64,000 nucleotides of DNA from positions 363,220 to 427,219 of the forward strand of contig NZ_KQ948924.1 in assembly GCF_001514235.1 (NCBI RefSeq), written 5' to 3'. The position numbers and the translations under genes were made by a program. A model generated the notes under the pieces. It was given only the letters and a program-made list of their open reading frames with translations. It searched no databases and was not told the origin of the DNA. This DNA is from Streptomyces caeruleatus (GTDB lineage Bacteria > Actinomycetota > Actinomycetes > Streptomycetales > Streptomycetaceae). Shown one piece after another: positions 17,228-26,474 of the stretch (positions within the stretch are counted from its first letter, which is position 1; each line of letters begins with the position of its first letter).

Positions 17228-18256
17228 TCACCCGATGGGCGTGGGCATGTTGTACGGCGTCACCACCTGGATCGCCGACGGCAGCGTGGGTCCGGCCGGC
17301 GGCAGCGCGCCGTGGGCCCGCATCACGATGTGGCAGGCCTCGCGCATGTCCTGGCGCAGGTCGTGGTGGAGGACGGCGGACAGCCGGTGCTCGCGCAGCA
17401 GCCGGGTGTTGTCCTGGTCGAGGTCGTGGGCGACGAACACCGCGCACTCCCGGCCCAGGTCGGCGAAGGCCCGCAGGGTGGCGATGTTGCCGCCGCCGAT
17501 CGAGTAGACGGCACGGATGTCCGGGTCCCGCTCCAGCGCGGCCCGGACCAGGTCGTACTGGGTGGCGTCCAGGCCCTGGCCCTCGGCGATCTCGACGAGA
17601 GTGCGGTCGGGATGGCGGGTCCGCATGGCGCTGCGGAAGCCCATCTCGCGCTCCTCCTCGTTGCGGAAGAAGCCGCTGCTGAGGCTGGTCAGCACGTTGC
17701 CGGGGCGGTCGCCGAGCCACTGGCCCATGAGGTACGCGGCGGTCGCCCCGGCGGCCCGGTTGTCGATGCCGACATAGGCGAGCCGGGCGGTGGACGGCAG
17801 GTCGGTCACCAGGGTCACCACGGGGATGCCGGCCTCCGCGAGCCGGGCGACGGCGGCGGTGACCTCGGGGACGTCGGGGGCCTTGAGGATCACGCCCTGC
17901 GAGCCGCGCCGCGCGATGCGGTCCAGCGTCCGGGTCAGTTCCGGCATCGGCCCGGTCTCCCGGAAGTGGAAGCGTGAGCGCACGACGGCCGGGTGCAGGG
18001 ACGGCAGCTCGGCCTCCAGGGCGGCGCGCACGGCGGTGGTGAACCGCTCGGGCGCCTGCACCACCATGTCGATCATGAAGGTACGGCCCACCAGGCGGAC
18101 CTGGGTGCGCTGCCGGTCCAGGTCGGCTATCGCCTGCTGGACCTCCCGCGCGGTGCTCTCGCGCACCCCTCCCCTGCCGTTCAGGACCCGGTCCACCGTG
18201 GCCTCGCTCAGGCCCGCCTGACGTGCGATTTCCCGGATCGGGAAGGGGTGGCTCAC
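17228..18256 (-). CDS. LacI-family transcriptional regulator
   Basis: 342 residues: HTH FPIREIARQAGLSEATVDRV with NGRGGVRES hinge, and a type 1 periplasmic-binding-like effector domain to residue 340 or so. GTG 18256 is preferred to the farther upstream ATG 18316 because AAGGAG lies seven bases before it and the HTH follows at once. It is divergent from the PhyH-SDR-iolG-Gfo unit, so it is likely its repressor; a palindrome at 18310-18321 lies between them. By neighbourhood the effector may be an inositol-related compound. Confidence 0.86.
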   Translation of the reverse strand: MSHPFPIREIARQAGLSEATVDRVLNGRGGVRESTAREVQQAIADLDRQRTQVRLVGRTFMIDMVVQAPERFTTAVRAALEAELPSLHPAVVRSRFHFRETGPMPELTRTLDRIARRGSQGVILKAPDVPEVTAAVARLAEAGIPVVTLVTDLPSTARLAYVGIDNRAAGATAAYLMGQWLGDRPGNVLTSLSSGFFRNEEEREMGFRSAMRTRHPDRTLVEIAEGQGLDATQYDLVRAALERDPDIRAVYSIGGGNIATLRAFADLGRECAVFVAHDLDQDNTRLLREHRLSAVLHHDLRQDMREACHIVMRAHGALPPAGPTLPSAIQVVTPYNMPTPIG

Positions 18257-18309
18257 GCGGTGGCTCCTTGAGGGGTTTTTGATGGGCGGCTGCTGGTTGT
18301 TCGACGGGA

Positions 18310-18321
18310 TTGTCATGACAA
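18310..18321. promoter_or_regulatory. Palindromic operator candidate TTGTCATGACAA
   Basis: A perfect 12-bp palindrome in the 107-bp gap between the LacI gene and the divergent phyH-like gene, 43 bp from the ATG of the latter. It is AT-rich against its surroundings. It is the only clear dyad in the gap. Confidence 0.55.
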
Positions 18322-18363
18322 GAATGGCAGCGCTGAGTCGCCCCTGTCACCGAGAGGACACCG

Positions 18364-19530
18364 ATGTCCTTCACCGCCGCACCCCGCCGGGCCTGGCTGT
18401 CCGAGCGCGACTGCGACCTCGCCGGCTTCCGGGAGCTCGTGGAGCGGACGACCGACCTCGCCGACTACCCGTACGCCTCCTTTGTGGAGCGCGAGGTCCT
18501 GGTCTACGACAGCGACCGCCTGCGCGAGGCCGACGACCCTCGTGCCGTGGGCGCGGAACTGGTCCGCGCCCTCACCGAGGGACCGGGCATCGCGGTCTTC
18601 CAGGGCGCCTTTGCGGACCCGGGGGTCGTCGACCGGCTCAGCGCCGTGTTCGACGCCCTGATCGCCGAGCAGCGCGCCTCGGGCGTCGACGCCGGGGACC
18701 ACTTCGCCAAGCCGGGCGCCAACGACCGGGTCTGGAACGCGCTGGAGAAGGCGGCCCTCTACGACCCCGAGGCCTTCGCCGACTACTACGCCAACGACAT
18801 CCTGGCCCTGGTCTCGACCGCCTGGCTCGGGCCCGGCTACCAGGTCACCTCCCAGGTGAACGTGGTCAACCCGGGCGGCGCGGCGCAGACCGCGCACCGC
18901 GACTACCACCTGGGGTTCCTCTCGGGCGAGGTCGCGGCCGCCTACCCGGCCCACGTCCACGTCCTCTCCCCCGTGCTCACCCTCCAGGGCGCCGTCGCGC
19001 ACTGCGACATGCCGGTGGAGTCCGGGCCGACCATGTACCTGCCGTACTCGCAGCGGTACGAGCCCGGCTACCTCGCGTGGCGACTGCCGGAGTTCCAGGC
19101 GTACTTCGAGGAGCGTCACGTCCAGCTGCCCCTCGCCAAGGGCGACGCGGCCTTCTTCAACCCCGCACTGTTCCACGCGGCCGGCACCAACCGGTCGGCG
19201 GACATCCGCCGGATGGCGAACCTCCTCCAGGTGTCCTCCGCGTTCGGGCGGGCCATGGAGACCGTGGACCGCGAGGCCGTCGCCAACGCCGCGTACCCGG
19301 TGCTGCTCCGGCGCCGGAGCGAGGGCGCCGACGAGGCGTGGACGGCGAACGTGATCGCCGCGAGCGCCGAGGGCTACCCCTTCCCCACCAACCTCGACAG
19401 CGACCCGCCGGTCGACGGGCTCGCCCCGCCCAGCCAGGCGGACGTCGTACGGCGTGCGCTGCGCGAGGGGTGGACCCCCAAGGCTCTGCGGGACGAGCTG
19501 CGGGCCGGCGCCGAGCGACGCCAGAGCTGA
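18364..19530 (+). CDS. Phytanoyl-CoA dioxygenase family Fe(II)/2-oxoglutarate oxygenase
   Basis: 388 residues, PhyH-type double-stranded beta helix. The facial triad is visible as HRD near residues 178-180 (TAHRDYHLGF) and a distal His at about 271 (NPALFHAAGTNRS), followed by an Arg for 2-oxoglutarate. Such proteins hydroxylate small molecules, not only phytanoyl-CoA. It is the first gene of a unit with an SDR, iolG and a second Gfo/Idh/MocA gene. Together they suggest stepwise oxidation of a polyol or cyclitol derivative; the substrate is an inference. Confidence 0.82.
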   Translation: MSFTAAPRRAWLSERDCDLAGFRELVERTTDLADYPYASFVEREVLVYDSDRLREADDPRAVGAELVRALTEGPGIAVFQGAFADPGVVDRLSAVFDALIAEQRASGVDAGDHFAKPGANDRVWNALEKAALYDPEAFADYYANDILALVSTAWLGPGYQVTSQVNVVNPGGAAQTAHRDYHLGFLSGEVAAAYPAHVHVLSPVLTLQGAVAHCDMPVESGPTMYLPYSQRYEPGYLAWRLPEFQAYFEERHVQLPLAKGDAAFFNPALFHAAGTNRSADIRRMANLLQVSSAFGRAMETVDREAVANAAYPVLLRRRSEGADEAWTANVIAASAEGYPFPTNLDSDPPVDGLAPPSQADVVRRALREGWTPKALRDELRAGAERRQS

Positions 19531-19556
19531 CCAGAGCTGAAAGGACCCGGACAGAC

Positions 19557-20333
19557 ATGGGACTTCTCGACGACAAGGTCGTCCTCGTCAACGGCGGCAG
19601 CCAGGGTGTGGGCGCCGCCATCGCGCGGGCCGCCGTGCGCGAGGGGGCGGTCGTGGCCGTCACCGGGCGGCGCGCCGAGCCCGGCGAGGCCCTGGTGGCC
19701 GAACTCGCCGCCGAGGGCGGCAAGGCCATGTTCGTACAGGCCGACCTGGCGGACGCCGAGCAGGCGAAGGCCTCCGCCGCCGAGGTCGTCGACGCGTACG
19801 GGCGGATCGACTGCCTGGTCAACTCGGCGGGGCTGACGTCCCGGGGCACGCTGCTCGACACCACGCCCGAGCTGTTCGACCAGCACATCGCGATCAACCT
19901 GAAGGCGCCGTTCTTCGCCATGCAGGCGGCCGTCTCGGACATGGTCGCGCGTAAGGCGCCGGGCACGATCGTCAACATCATCACGTCCTCGGCGCACGGC
20001 GGGCAGCCGTTCCTCGCGCCGTACGTCTCCGCCAAGGCCGGCCTCATCGGGCTGACCCGCAACGCGGCGCACGCCCACCGCTTCGACCGGGTCCGGATCA
20101 ACGGACTGAACATCGGCTGGACGGCGACGGAGGGCGAGGACGCGACGCAGAAGGCCTTCCACGGCGCCGGCGACGACTGGCGTGACGAGGCCGCCGCCAG
20201 GCTGCCGATGGGCAAGCTGGGGCAGCCGGACGAGATCGCCGACTTCGTGGTGTTCCTGTTGTCGGAGCGGTCCGGGGTGGTGACCGGGTCGGTGATCGAC
20301 TGGGATCAGAACGTCCTCGGTGGCCTGGACTAG
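19557..20333 (+). CDS. Short-chain dehydrogenase/reductase
   Basis: 258 residues with classical SDR landmarks: NGGSQGVGAAIA cofactor loop near residue 12, NSAG at about 88, catalytic Ser in ITSSAHGG, and YVSAKAG (Tyr and Lys). The C terminus VTGSVIDWDQNVLGG is typical. The dinucleotide is probably NAD(P) with no strong preference visible. It begins 26 bp after the oxygenase stop, and likely shares its message and pathway. Confidence 0.88.
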   Translation: MGLLDDKVVLVNGGSQGVGAAIARAAVREGAVVAVTGRRAEPGEALVAELAAEGGKAMFVQADLADAEQAKASAAEVVDAYGRIDCLVNSAGLTSRGTLLDTTPELFDQHIAINLKAPFFAMQAAVSDMVARKAPGTIVNIITSSAHGGQPFLAPYVSAKAGLIGLTRNAAHAHRFDRVRINGLNIGWTATEGEDATQKAFHGAGDDWRDEAAARLPMGKLGQPDEIADFVVFLLSERSGVVTGSVIDWDQNVLGGLD

Positions 20334-20391
20334 AACCTCGTAAGCCCTCGAACCTCCCCTACCGCAAGCCTCGCACTCAAGGAACTGAACC

Positions 20392-21396
20392 ATGCGTATC
20401 GGAATTCTCGGCCTCGGCCGCATCGGCGCCTTCCACGCCCAGACCCTCTCCGCGCTCGACTCGGTCGACTCCCTCGTCGTCACGGACCCGTTCGCGGAGG
20501 CCGCCAAGGCCGCCGCGGAGCGGTTCGGGGCCGAGGTCGTGGACTCGCCGGAGGCGCTGCTGGCGGCCGGTGTGGACGGCATCGTCGTCGCCGCCGCGAC
20601 CGACGCCCACCCGGCGCTGATCCTGGCCGGTGTCGAGGCCGGCATCCCCGTCTTCTGTGAGAAGCCCGTCGCGAAGACGATGAGCGAGGGCGTCGAGGTG
20701 CTGAAGGCCGTCCAGGGCAAGGGCGTGCCGATCCAGATCGGCTACAACCGGCGCTTCGACACCGGGTTCGTCAACGCCCGTGCCGCCGTGCAGAGCGGTG
20801 AGCTGGGCAAGCTGCACACGGTCCGCTCGACCACGCTGGACCCGGCGCCGCCGCCGGCCGCGTACATCGCCGCCTCCGGTGGCATCTTCCGGGACTGTTC
20901 GGTGCACGACTTCGACATCATCCGCTGGGTGACCGGCCGCGAGGTCGTCGAGGTCTACGCCGTCGGCGGCAACAAGGGCGCCGACTACATCAAGGACGCG
21001 GGCGACGCGGACACCACCGGCGCGATCCTCACCCTGGACGACGGCACGATCGCGGTGGTCTCCAACTCCCGTCACAACGCCCGGGGTTACGACGTCCGCA
21101 TGGAGATCCACGGCTTCACGGACTCCATCGCCGTCGGTCTGGAGGACAAGCTGCCGCTGCGCTCCGTCGAGCCCGGCGTGACCTTCCCCGCCGGCACTCC
21201 GCACGACTTCTTCATGGACCGCTTCACCGAGGCCTACCGCGCCGAACTCACCGCGTTCACCGAGGTCGTGGCCGGCAACCGGCCCTCCCCGTGCACCATT
21301 GAGGACGCCCTGGAGGCCGGCTGGATCGCCGACGCGTGCACGCTGTCGCTGCACGAGCACCGTCCGGTGACGATCGAGGAGGTACGGCAGGCATGA
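20392..21396 (+). CDS. iolG: Inositol 2-dehydrogenase
   Basis: 334 residues of the Gfo/Idh/MocA family. The GLGRIGAFHAQT dinucleotide loop, CEKPVAKT lysine motif (near residue 87), QIGYNRRFD, and the DCSVHDFDIIRW segment with the Asp/His pair match myo-inositol dehydrogenases of the IolG group. It oxidises myo-inositol (or a related inositol) to the 2-keto compound with NAD. It follows the SDR by 58 bp and overlaps the next gene by ATGA. A second IolG-like gene lies at 22526-23548 in the transport operon. Confidence 0.82.
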   Translation: MRIGILGLGRIGAFHAQTLSALDSVDSLVVTDPFAEAAKAAAERFGAEVVDSPEALLAAGVDGIVVAAATDAHPALILAGVEAGIPVFCEKPVAKTMSEGVEVLKAVQGKGVPIQIGYNRRFDTGFVNARAAVQSGELGKLHTVRSTTLDPAPPPAAYIAASGGIFRDCSVHDFDIIRWVTGREVVEVYAVGGNKGADYIKDAGDADTTGAILTLDDGTIAVVSNSRHNARGYDVRMEIHGFTDSIAVGLEDKLPLRSVEPGVTFPAGTPHDFFMDRFTEAYRAELTAFTEVVAGNRPSPCTIEDALEAGWIADACTLSLHEHRPVTIEEVRQA

Positions 21397-22415
21397 ACGA
21401 CCCGAGCCCGGAACCACTGCGCATCGGCGTCCTCGGCGCGGCACGCATCACCGAGCTCTCCCTCGTCGGCCCGGCCCGCACGACCGGCCACCGCCTCGTG
21501 GCGGTGGCCGCGCGCGACCGGTCCCGCGCCGAGGCGTTCGCCGACGAGCACGACGTGGAGCGGGTGGTGGACTCCTACGCCGACCTGCTGGCCGACCCCG
21601 AGGTCGAGGTCGTCTACAACCCGCTCGCCAACGCTCTGCACGGTCCCTGGAACCTCGCCGCGCTCGCGGCCGGCAAACACGTCCTGACGGAGAAGCCGTC
21701 GGCGAGCAACGCCGAGGAGGCGGCCGAGGTACGGGAGGCGGCGGCGAAGGCCGGGACGGTCTTCATGGAGGCCTTCCACTACCTCTTCCACCCCGTCACC
21801 CGGCGCCTGCACGAGATCGTCGGGAGCGGTGAGCTGGGCGAGCTCCAGCGGGTGGAGACGCTGGTGGCGATTCCGGCGCCCGACGGCTCCGACCCGCGCT
21901 GGTCGCTGCCGCTCGCGGGCGGCGCGGTGATGGATCTCGGCTGCTACAGCCTGCACGCGGTGCGGACGCTAGCGCCGTGGGCGGGCGGTGCGCCACGGCT
22001 CGTCTCCGCGCGGGGTGGCGAGCGAGCGGGCGCGCCGGGCGTCGACGAGTGGCTGGACGCCGAGCTGGAGTTCCCCGGCGGTGCGACCGCGTCGGCGCGC
22101 TGCCACATGGCGTACGACGAGCTGGAGATGAGCTGCCGGATCGTCGGCTCGGCGGGCGAGGCGTTCGCGCCGAACTTCGTGCTGCCGCACCGGGACGACC
22201 GGGTCGTGGTGCGTACGGCGGACGGCGAGCGGACGGAGCGGCTCGGCACGCGCTCGTCGTACACCTACCAGCTGGAGGCGCTCGCCGCGCACATCCGGCG
22301 GGACGCGCCGCTGCCGCTGGACGCGGACGACGCGCTCGCGACGATGACGCTGATCGACGAGTCCTACCGGGCGGCGGGCTTCGAGCCCCGGCCGCGCACG
22401 GCGCTCGCGGGCTGA
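21393..22415 (+). CDS. Gfo/Idh/MocA-family oxidoreductase
   Basis: 340 residues: Rossmann start IGVLGAARITELSLVGPA, TEKPSASNAEEA lysine motif, and C-terminal domain with AFHYLFHP and GGAVMDLGCYSLHA. This subgroup resembles dihydrodiol/xylose-type dehydrogenases rather than IolG (no NRRFD or DxxxHD). The start overlaps iolG by four bases, so the two are translated together. Specificity is unknown. Confidence 0.85.
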   Translation: MNDPSPEPLRIGVLGAARITELSLVGPARTTGHRLVAVAARDRSRAEAFADEHDVERVVDSYADLLADPEVEVVYNPLANALHGPWNLAALAAGKHVLTEKPSASNAEEAAEVREAAAKAGTVFMEAFHYLFHPVTRRLHEIVGSGELGELQRVETLVAIPAPDGSDPRWSLPLAGGAVMDLGCYSLHAVRTLAPWAGGAPRLVSARGGERAGAPGVDEWLDAELEFPGGATASARCHMAYDELEMSCRIVGSAGEAFAPNFVLPHRDDRVVVRTADGERTERLGTRSSYTYQLEALAAHIRRDAPLPLDADDALATMTLIDESYRAAGFEPRPRTALAG

Positions 22416-22433
22416 ACACCCCGACGCCGGGCG

Positions 22434-22483
22434 GAGCACGGACAGGGGCCGGGGGAAGATTCCCCCGGCCCCTGTCCGTGCTC
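22434..22483. terminator. Bidirectional terminator, 24-bp perfect stem
   Basis: Arms 22434-22457 and 22460-22483 are exact reverse complements (core ACAGGGGCCGGGGGAA) separated by GA. It lies between two convergent operons, so it can stop both. A partial third repeat of the right arm (CGGCCCCTGTCC) follows at about 22485-22497. Confidence 0.85.
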
Positions 22484-22525
22484 TCGGCCCCTGTCCAGCG
22501 CCCTCGGTCCCTGTCCGGCGCCCTG

Positions 22526-23548
22526 TCAGGCGTACAGCGCGGGCCGCTCCACCAGGTCCACCGCGACCCGACCGCCGTCCGCCAACGCTCGTACGCCCGC
22601 CTCGCACACCGCGGCCACGGCGTACCCGTCCCACGCGCTGGGGCCGGTGACCTCGCCGCGCCGGGTGGCGTCCACCCAGGCCTGGACCTCACGGTCGTAG
22701 GCGTCGGCGAACCGCTCGATGTAGTCCTGGGCGATGATGCCGCCCCAGCGGCCGGCCGCGTTGGTGACCATGGCGTGGCCGTCGCCGACGCGGGCGGTGC
22801 CGCGTTCGCAGACGACCTCGGCCTGGACCTGGTAGCCGAAGCCACAGTTGACGAAGATCTCGACGTCGACGATCGCGCCGCCGTCGGTCTCGAAGACCAC
22901 TAACTGCGGGTCCCGGATGCCGTCGGGCGCGTTGCCGGACGGCGCCGGGGCGAGCACGGTGACGGCCGTGATCTCGTGGCCGAGCAGCCAGCGGGTCACG
23001 TCCATCTCGTGGGTCACCGAGTCGTTGATGAGCATCTCGGACGTCCAGCCGGGCGGGCTGGCGACGTTGCGGTGCCGGTTGTGCAGCAGCAGGGGGCGGC
23101 CCAACTGCCCTGTCTCCAGCAGGGACTTGAGCTTCATGTACTCGGCGTCGTAGCGCCGCATGAAGCCCACCTGGACGCGGCGGTGACCGAGCTTCTGCTC
23201 GGCCTCCAGGACCCGCAGCGCGGAGGCCGCGTCGGGGGTGAGCGGCTTCTCGCACAGCACCGGCAGGTCGTGCTCGAAGGCGGTGAGGAGGGCCGCCTCG
23301 TGGGCGGGGCCCGGCGAGGCGATGATCACCGCGTCGACGTCGGCCGCCGCCATCGCGGCGGCCGGGTCGGTGTGGGCGGTGCAGCCGTCGACGCGGGCCG
23401 CGACCGATTTGGCGCGCTCCGCGTCGACGTCCACGACGGCGGTCACCCGTGCCCCGCTGGTGACCTCCTGGATGCGGCGCACATGGTCGGCGCCCATCTT
23501 TCCGGTACCGATGACTGCGACTCCGAGCGTGTGCGGACGCTGGGTCAT
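22526..23548 (-). CDS. iolG: Inositol 2-dehydrogenase-like Gfo/Idh/MocA oxidoreductase
   Basis: 340 residues. [12 protein letters not shown] cofactor loop, CEKPLT lysine motif, QVGFMRRYD, and [14 protein letters not shown] with the catalytic Asp/His arrangement are those of inositol dehydrogenases, closer to the IolG pattern than the enzyme at 21393. It is last in a five-gene minus-strand operon (binding protein, permease, ATPase, isomerase/dehydratase, dehydrogenase) that starts at the shared iol promoter. It may act on myo-inositol itself while the copy at 20392 serves another isomer. Confidence 0.82.
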   Translation of the reverse strand: MTQRPHTLGVAVIGTGKMGADHVRRIQEVTSGARVTAVVDVDAERAKSVAARVDGCTAHTDPAAAMAAADVDAVIIASPGPAHEAALLTAFEHDLPVLCEKPLTPDAASALRVLEAEQKLGHRRVQVGFMRRYDAEYMKLKSLLETGQLGRPLLLHNRHRNVASPPGWTSEMLINDSVTHEMDVTRWLLGHEITAVTVLAPAPSGNAPDGIRDPQLVVFETDGGAIVDVEIFVNCGFGYQVQAEVVCERGTARVGDGHAMVTNAAGRWGGIIAQDYIERFADAYDREVQAWVDATRRGEVTGPSAWDGYAVAAVCEAGVRALADGGRVAVDLVERPALYA

Positions 23549-23573
23549 GGTGATCGGCCGTCCTTTCGGTTCG

Positions 23574-24476
23574 TCAGGCGCCGCAGGACCTCAGGAACTT
23601 ACGGGTACGCACCGCGATGGGCAGCGGCTTGTCCGGCTCGCAGGGGTACATGTCCTGCTCGACGATCGCGAACAGGTCCACGTTGAGCTTCTGCGCGGCC
23701 GTCAGGACCGGACCCAACTCGGGTACGCCCGCCGGGGGTTCGCACATCACGCCGCGCTGGACGGCGGGGCCGAACGGGATCTCGTTCTTCACCACGTCGG
23801 CGAGGATCTCCGGGTCGACCTGCTTGAGGTGCAGATAGCCGATGCGCTCGCCGTAGGTCTCGATCAGCTTGACGCTGTCGCCGCCGCAGTAGGCGTAGTG
23901 ACCGGTGTCGAGGCAGAGGTTGACCAGGTCGGAGTCGGTCGAGTCGAGGAAGCGCTCGACGTGGTCCTCGGTGTCGATGTGGGTGTCGGCGTGCGGGTGC
24001 ACGACGATGTCGAGGCCGAACCGCTCCTTCACCTCGTGACCGAGGCGCTCCATGCCCTTGGTCAGGTGCGCCCACTGCTCGCCGGTGAGCTCCGGCGGCT
24101 CCAGGATCTCGGCGGTCTTGTCGTCCCGCCAGAACGACGGGATGACGACCAGGTGCTTGGCGCCCATGGCCTGGGTGAGGGACGCGACCTCGCTGACGTG
24201 CTCCCAGGTGGAGTCCCAGACGGAGGGGCCGCGGTGCAGACCGGTGAAGATCGTGCCGGCCGACACCTTGAGGTTCCGCTTGTTGATCTCGTCGGTGAGG
24301 CGGGCCGGGTCGGTGGGGAGGTAGCCGTACGGGCCGAGTTCTATCCAGTCGTAGCCGGCCTCGGAGACCTCGTCGAGGAAGCGTTCCCAGGGCACCTGTA
24401 CGGGGTCGTCGGGGAACCAGACGCCCCAGGAGTCGGGGGCCGAGCCGACCCGGATTCGGTCGAGGGCGGGGGGCAT
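23574..24476 (-). CDS. Xylose-isomerase-like TIM barrel, IolE/IolI type
   Basis: 300 residues: [14 protein letters not shown] near the start, then metal-binding positions in [24 protein letters not shown] and FAIVEQDMY. In inositol pathways this fold supplies 2-keto-myo-inositol dehydratase (IolE) or isomerase (IolI). As no other such gene lies in the window and the dehydratase step is otherwise missing, IolE is the best guess, but the subfamily cannot be fixed by eye. Only one base separates its ATG from the stop of the ATPase gene upstream. Confidence 0.75.
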   Translation of the reverse strand: MPPALDRIRVGSAPDSWGVWFPDDPVQVPWERFLDEVSEAGYDWIELGPYGYLPTDPARLTDEINKRNLKVSAGTIFTGLHRGPSVWDSTWEHVSEVASLTQAMGAKHLVVIPSFWRDDKTAEILEPPELTGEQWAHLTKGMERLGHEVKERFGLDIVVHPHADTHIDTEDHVERFLDSTDSDLVNLCLDTGHYAYCGGDSVKLIETYGERIGYLHLKQVDPEILADVVKNEIPFGPAVQRGVMCEPPAGVPELGPVLTAAQKLNVDLFAIVEQDMYPCEPDKPLPIAVRTRKFLRSCGA

Positions 24477-24477
24477 G

Positions 24478-25386
24478 TCAGGACTTCCCTTCAGTGGACG
24501 CCACGGGTGCGGTGAGGTCTTCCTCTTCGGGGAGTTCCTCGACGTCGACGCCGCGGACCTGGCTCAGTTCGTGCTTGAGCGCGGCCAGTTCGGTGCCGCC
24601 GGCCATGTGGTTGGTGAGTTCTTCGAGGCTGACCTCGGAGCGGGAGGCGTTCAGTTCCATCGTGCCGAGGCGCAGGACGCTGAAGTGGTCGCCGACCATG
24701 TAGGCGTGGTGGGGGTTGTGGGTGATGAAGATGACGCCCAGGCCCTTCTCGCGGGCGGCGGCGATGTACTTCAGCACCACACCGGACTGCTTGACGCCGA
24801 GGGCGGCGGTGGGCTCGTCCAGGATGAGGACGCGGGCGCCGAAGTAGACGGCGCGGGCGATGGCCACGCACTGGCGCTGGCCGCCGGAGAGGGTGCCGAT
24901 GGGCTGTTCCAGGTCGTCGAGGACGATGCCCATCTCGCGCAGTTCGTGATCGGCGGTCTTCTTCATCTTCTCGATGTCGAGACGCCGGATGGGCCAGGGG
25001 CCCTTGGTCATCTCGGAGCCGAGGAAGAAGTTGCGCCACACCGGCATCAGCGGGACGACGGCGAGGTCCTGGTAGACGGTGGCGATACCGGCGTCCAGGG
25101 CCTCGCGCGGGGTGGAGAACCGCACGGGTGCGCCGTCGACGAGGAACTCGCCCTCGGTGTGCTGGTGCAGGCCCGAGATGATTTTGATCAGGGTCGACTT
25201 GCCGGCGCCGTTGTCGCCCAGGACGCAGGTGACCTGGCTGGGGAACACCTTCAGATCCACGCCGTGCAGAGCGCGGATGTTGCCGTACGACTTGCCCGCA
25301 CCGCGCAGTTCGACGATCGCGGCGTCCTTCTCCGGGGCCTTGTCCTGGAGGATGGCACCGTGTGTGCCGGTCTTCTCGGTGGTCAT
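24478..25386 (-). CDS. Sugar ABC transporter ATP-binding protein (inositol importer)
   Basis: 302 residues, a single nucleotide-binding domain: Walker [10 protein letters not shown] (57-65), Q-loop YQDLAV, signature LSGGQ (166-170), Walker [10 protein letters not shown] (186-194), and switch His in THN. Ribose/xylose-type importers often have a double-domain ATPase; this short form is the one seen in many actinobacterial inositol/sugar systems. A Glu/Asp-rich tail of 45 residues follows the domain. ATG 25386 has GGAGG nine bases upstream. Confidence 0.88.
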   Translation of the reverse strand: MTTEKTGTHGAILQDKAPEKDAAIVELRGAGKSYGNIRALHGVDLKVFPSQVTCVLGDNGAGKSTLIKIISGLHQHTEGEFLVDGAPVRFSTPREALDAGIATVYQDLAVVPLMPVWRNFFLGSEMTKGPWPIRRLDIEKMKKTADHELREMGIVLDDLEQPIGTLSGGQRQCVAIARAVYFGARVLILDEPTAALGVKQSGVVLKYIAAAREKGLGVIFITHNPHHAYMVGDHFSVLRLGTMELNASRSEVSLEELTNHMAGGTELAALKHELSQVRGVDVEELPEEEDLTAPVASTEGKS

Positions 25387-25391
25387 TCGGG

Positions 25392-26474
25392 TCACCTCCT
25401 GGTCGCTGTGCGCTGGACCCACAGATTGATGAGGACGGCGCCGAGGAGCATCACGCCGAGGAAGGCCTTGAACCAGTCCGGGTTCCAGCCGGCGTAGACG
25501 ATGCCCTGCTGGACCATGCCGAACATGAAGGCACCGAAGACCGGGCCGATCGCGGAACCGGCACCACCGGTCAGCAGACAGCCACCGATCACGGCCGCGG
25601 CGATGTAGATGAGCTCCTGGCCCACGCCCTCGCCGGACTGCACCGTGTTGAACGAGAACAGCTGGTGCATGCCGACGAACCAGGCACCGAAGCCGACCAG
25701 CATGAACAGCGAGATCTTCGTGAAAGTCACCGGGACACCGACGGCCCGGGAGGAGTCCTTGTTGCCGCCGACCGCGAAGATCCAGTTGCCGTACTTGGTA
25801 CGCAGCAGCACCCAGGTGGCGATGGCCGCGAAGACCAGCCACCACACGACCGTGATCTTCACGTTGACGCCGCCGACCTCGAAGGACGAGGCGAACAGCG
25901 CCTTGGCCTGGTCGAAGCCGTCCATGTCGCTGATGTCGTCCGTGGCGACGTTGCCGGTGATCGACTTGGTGACCGCGAGGTTCACGCCCTGGAGGATCAG
26001 GAACGTGCCGAGGGTGACCAGGAAGCTCGGCAGGCCGGTCTTGACCAGCAGCCAGCCGTTGAACAGACCGATCGCGAGGGACACGATCAGGGCGACGATC
26101 ACGCCGACCCAGACGTTCATGCTGAGCTGGTAGGCGGTCATGCTGGCCGTCAGCGCGGAGGTGATGACGGCGACACCGGCGGAGAGGTCGAACTCGCCGC
26201 CGATCATCAGCAGCGCGACCGGCAGGGCCATGATCCCGATGGTCGACGACTGGTACAGGATGTTCGCCATCGAGCTGCCGTCACGCACGGCCGGGGCCGT
26301 GATGAGGAAGAAGATCAGCACCGCGACGGCGCCGAGGAAGACGCCGACCTCGGGACGGGCGAGAAGGCGCAGCGCCAGGGGCCGCTGCCGGGTCCGCCCG
26401 TCGGATTCCTTGCCGGGGCCGGGGGCCGGCGGTGAGGTCACCGCCGGCTCAGCCTGTCGGGTCATGTTCGTCAC
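25392..26474 (-). CDS. Sugar ABC transporter permease (inositol importer)
   Basis: 360 residues, about ten hydrophobic segments; BPD_transp_2 family with GGEFDLSAG near residue 100 and the [19 protein letters not shown] signature loop late in the protein. GTG 26474 is chosen because it overlaps the binding-protein stop (GTGA) with AAGGG upstream; ATG 26465 is an alternative. A Pro-rich cytoplasmic tail precedes helix 1. It forms an importer with its two neighbours. Confidence 0.88.
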   Translation of the reverse strand: MTNMTRQAEPAVTSPPAPGPGKESDGRTRQRPLALRLLARPEVGVFLGAVAVLIFFLITAPAVRDGSSMANILYQSSTIGIMALPVALLMIGGEFDLSAGVAVITSALTASMTAYQLSMNVWVGVIVALIVSLAIGLFNGWLLVKTGLPSFLVTLGTFLILQGVNLAVTKSITGNVATDDISDMDGFDQAKALFASSFEVGGVNVKITVVWWLVFAAIATWVLLRTKYGNWIFAVGGNKDSSRAVGVPVTFTKISLFMLVGFGAWFVGMHQLFSFNTVQSGEGVGQELIYIAAAVIGGCLLTGGAGSAIGPVFGAFMFGMVQQGIVYAGWNPDWFKAFLGVMLLGAVLINLWVQRTATRR

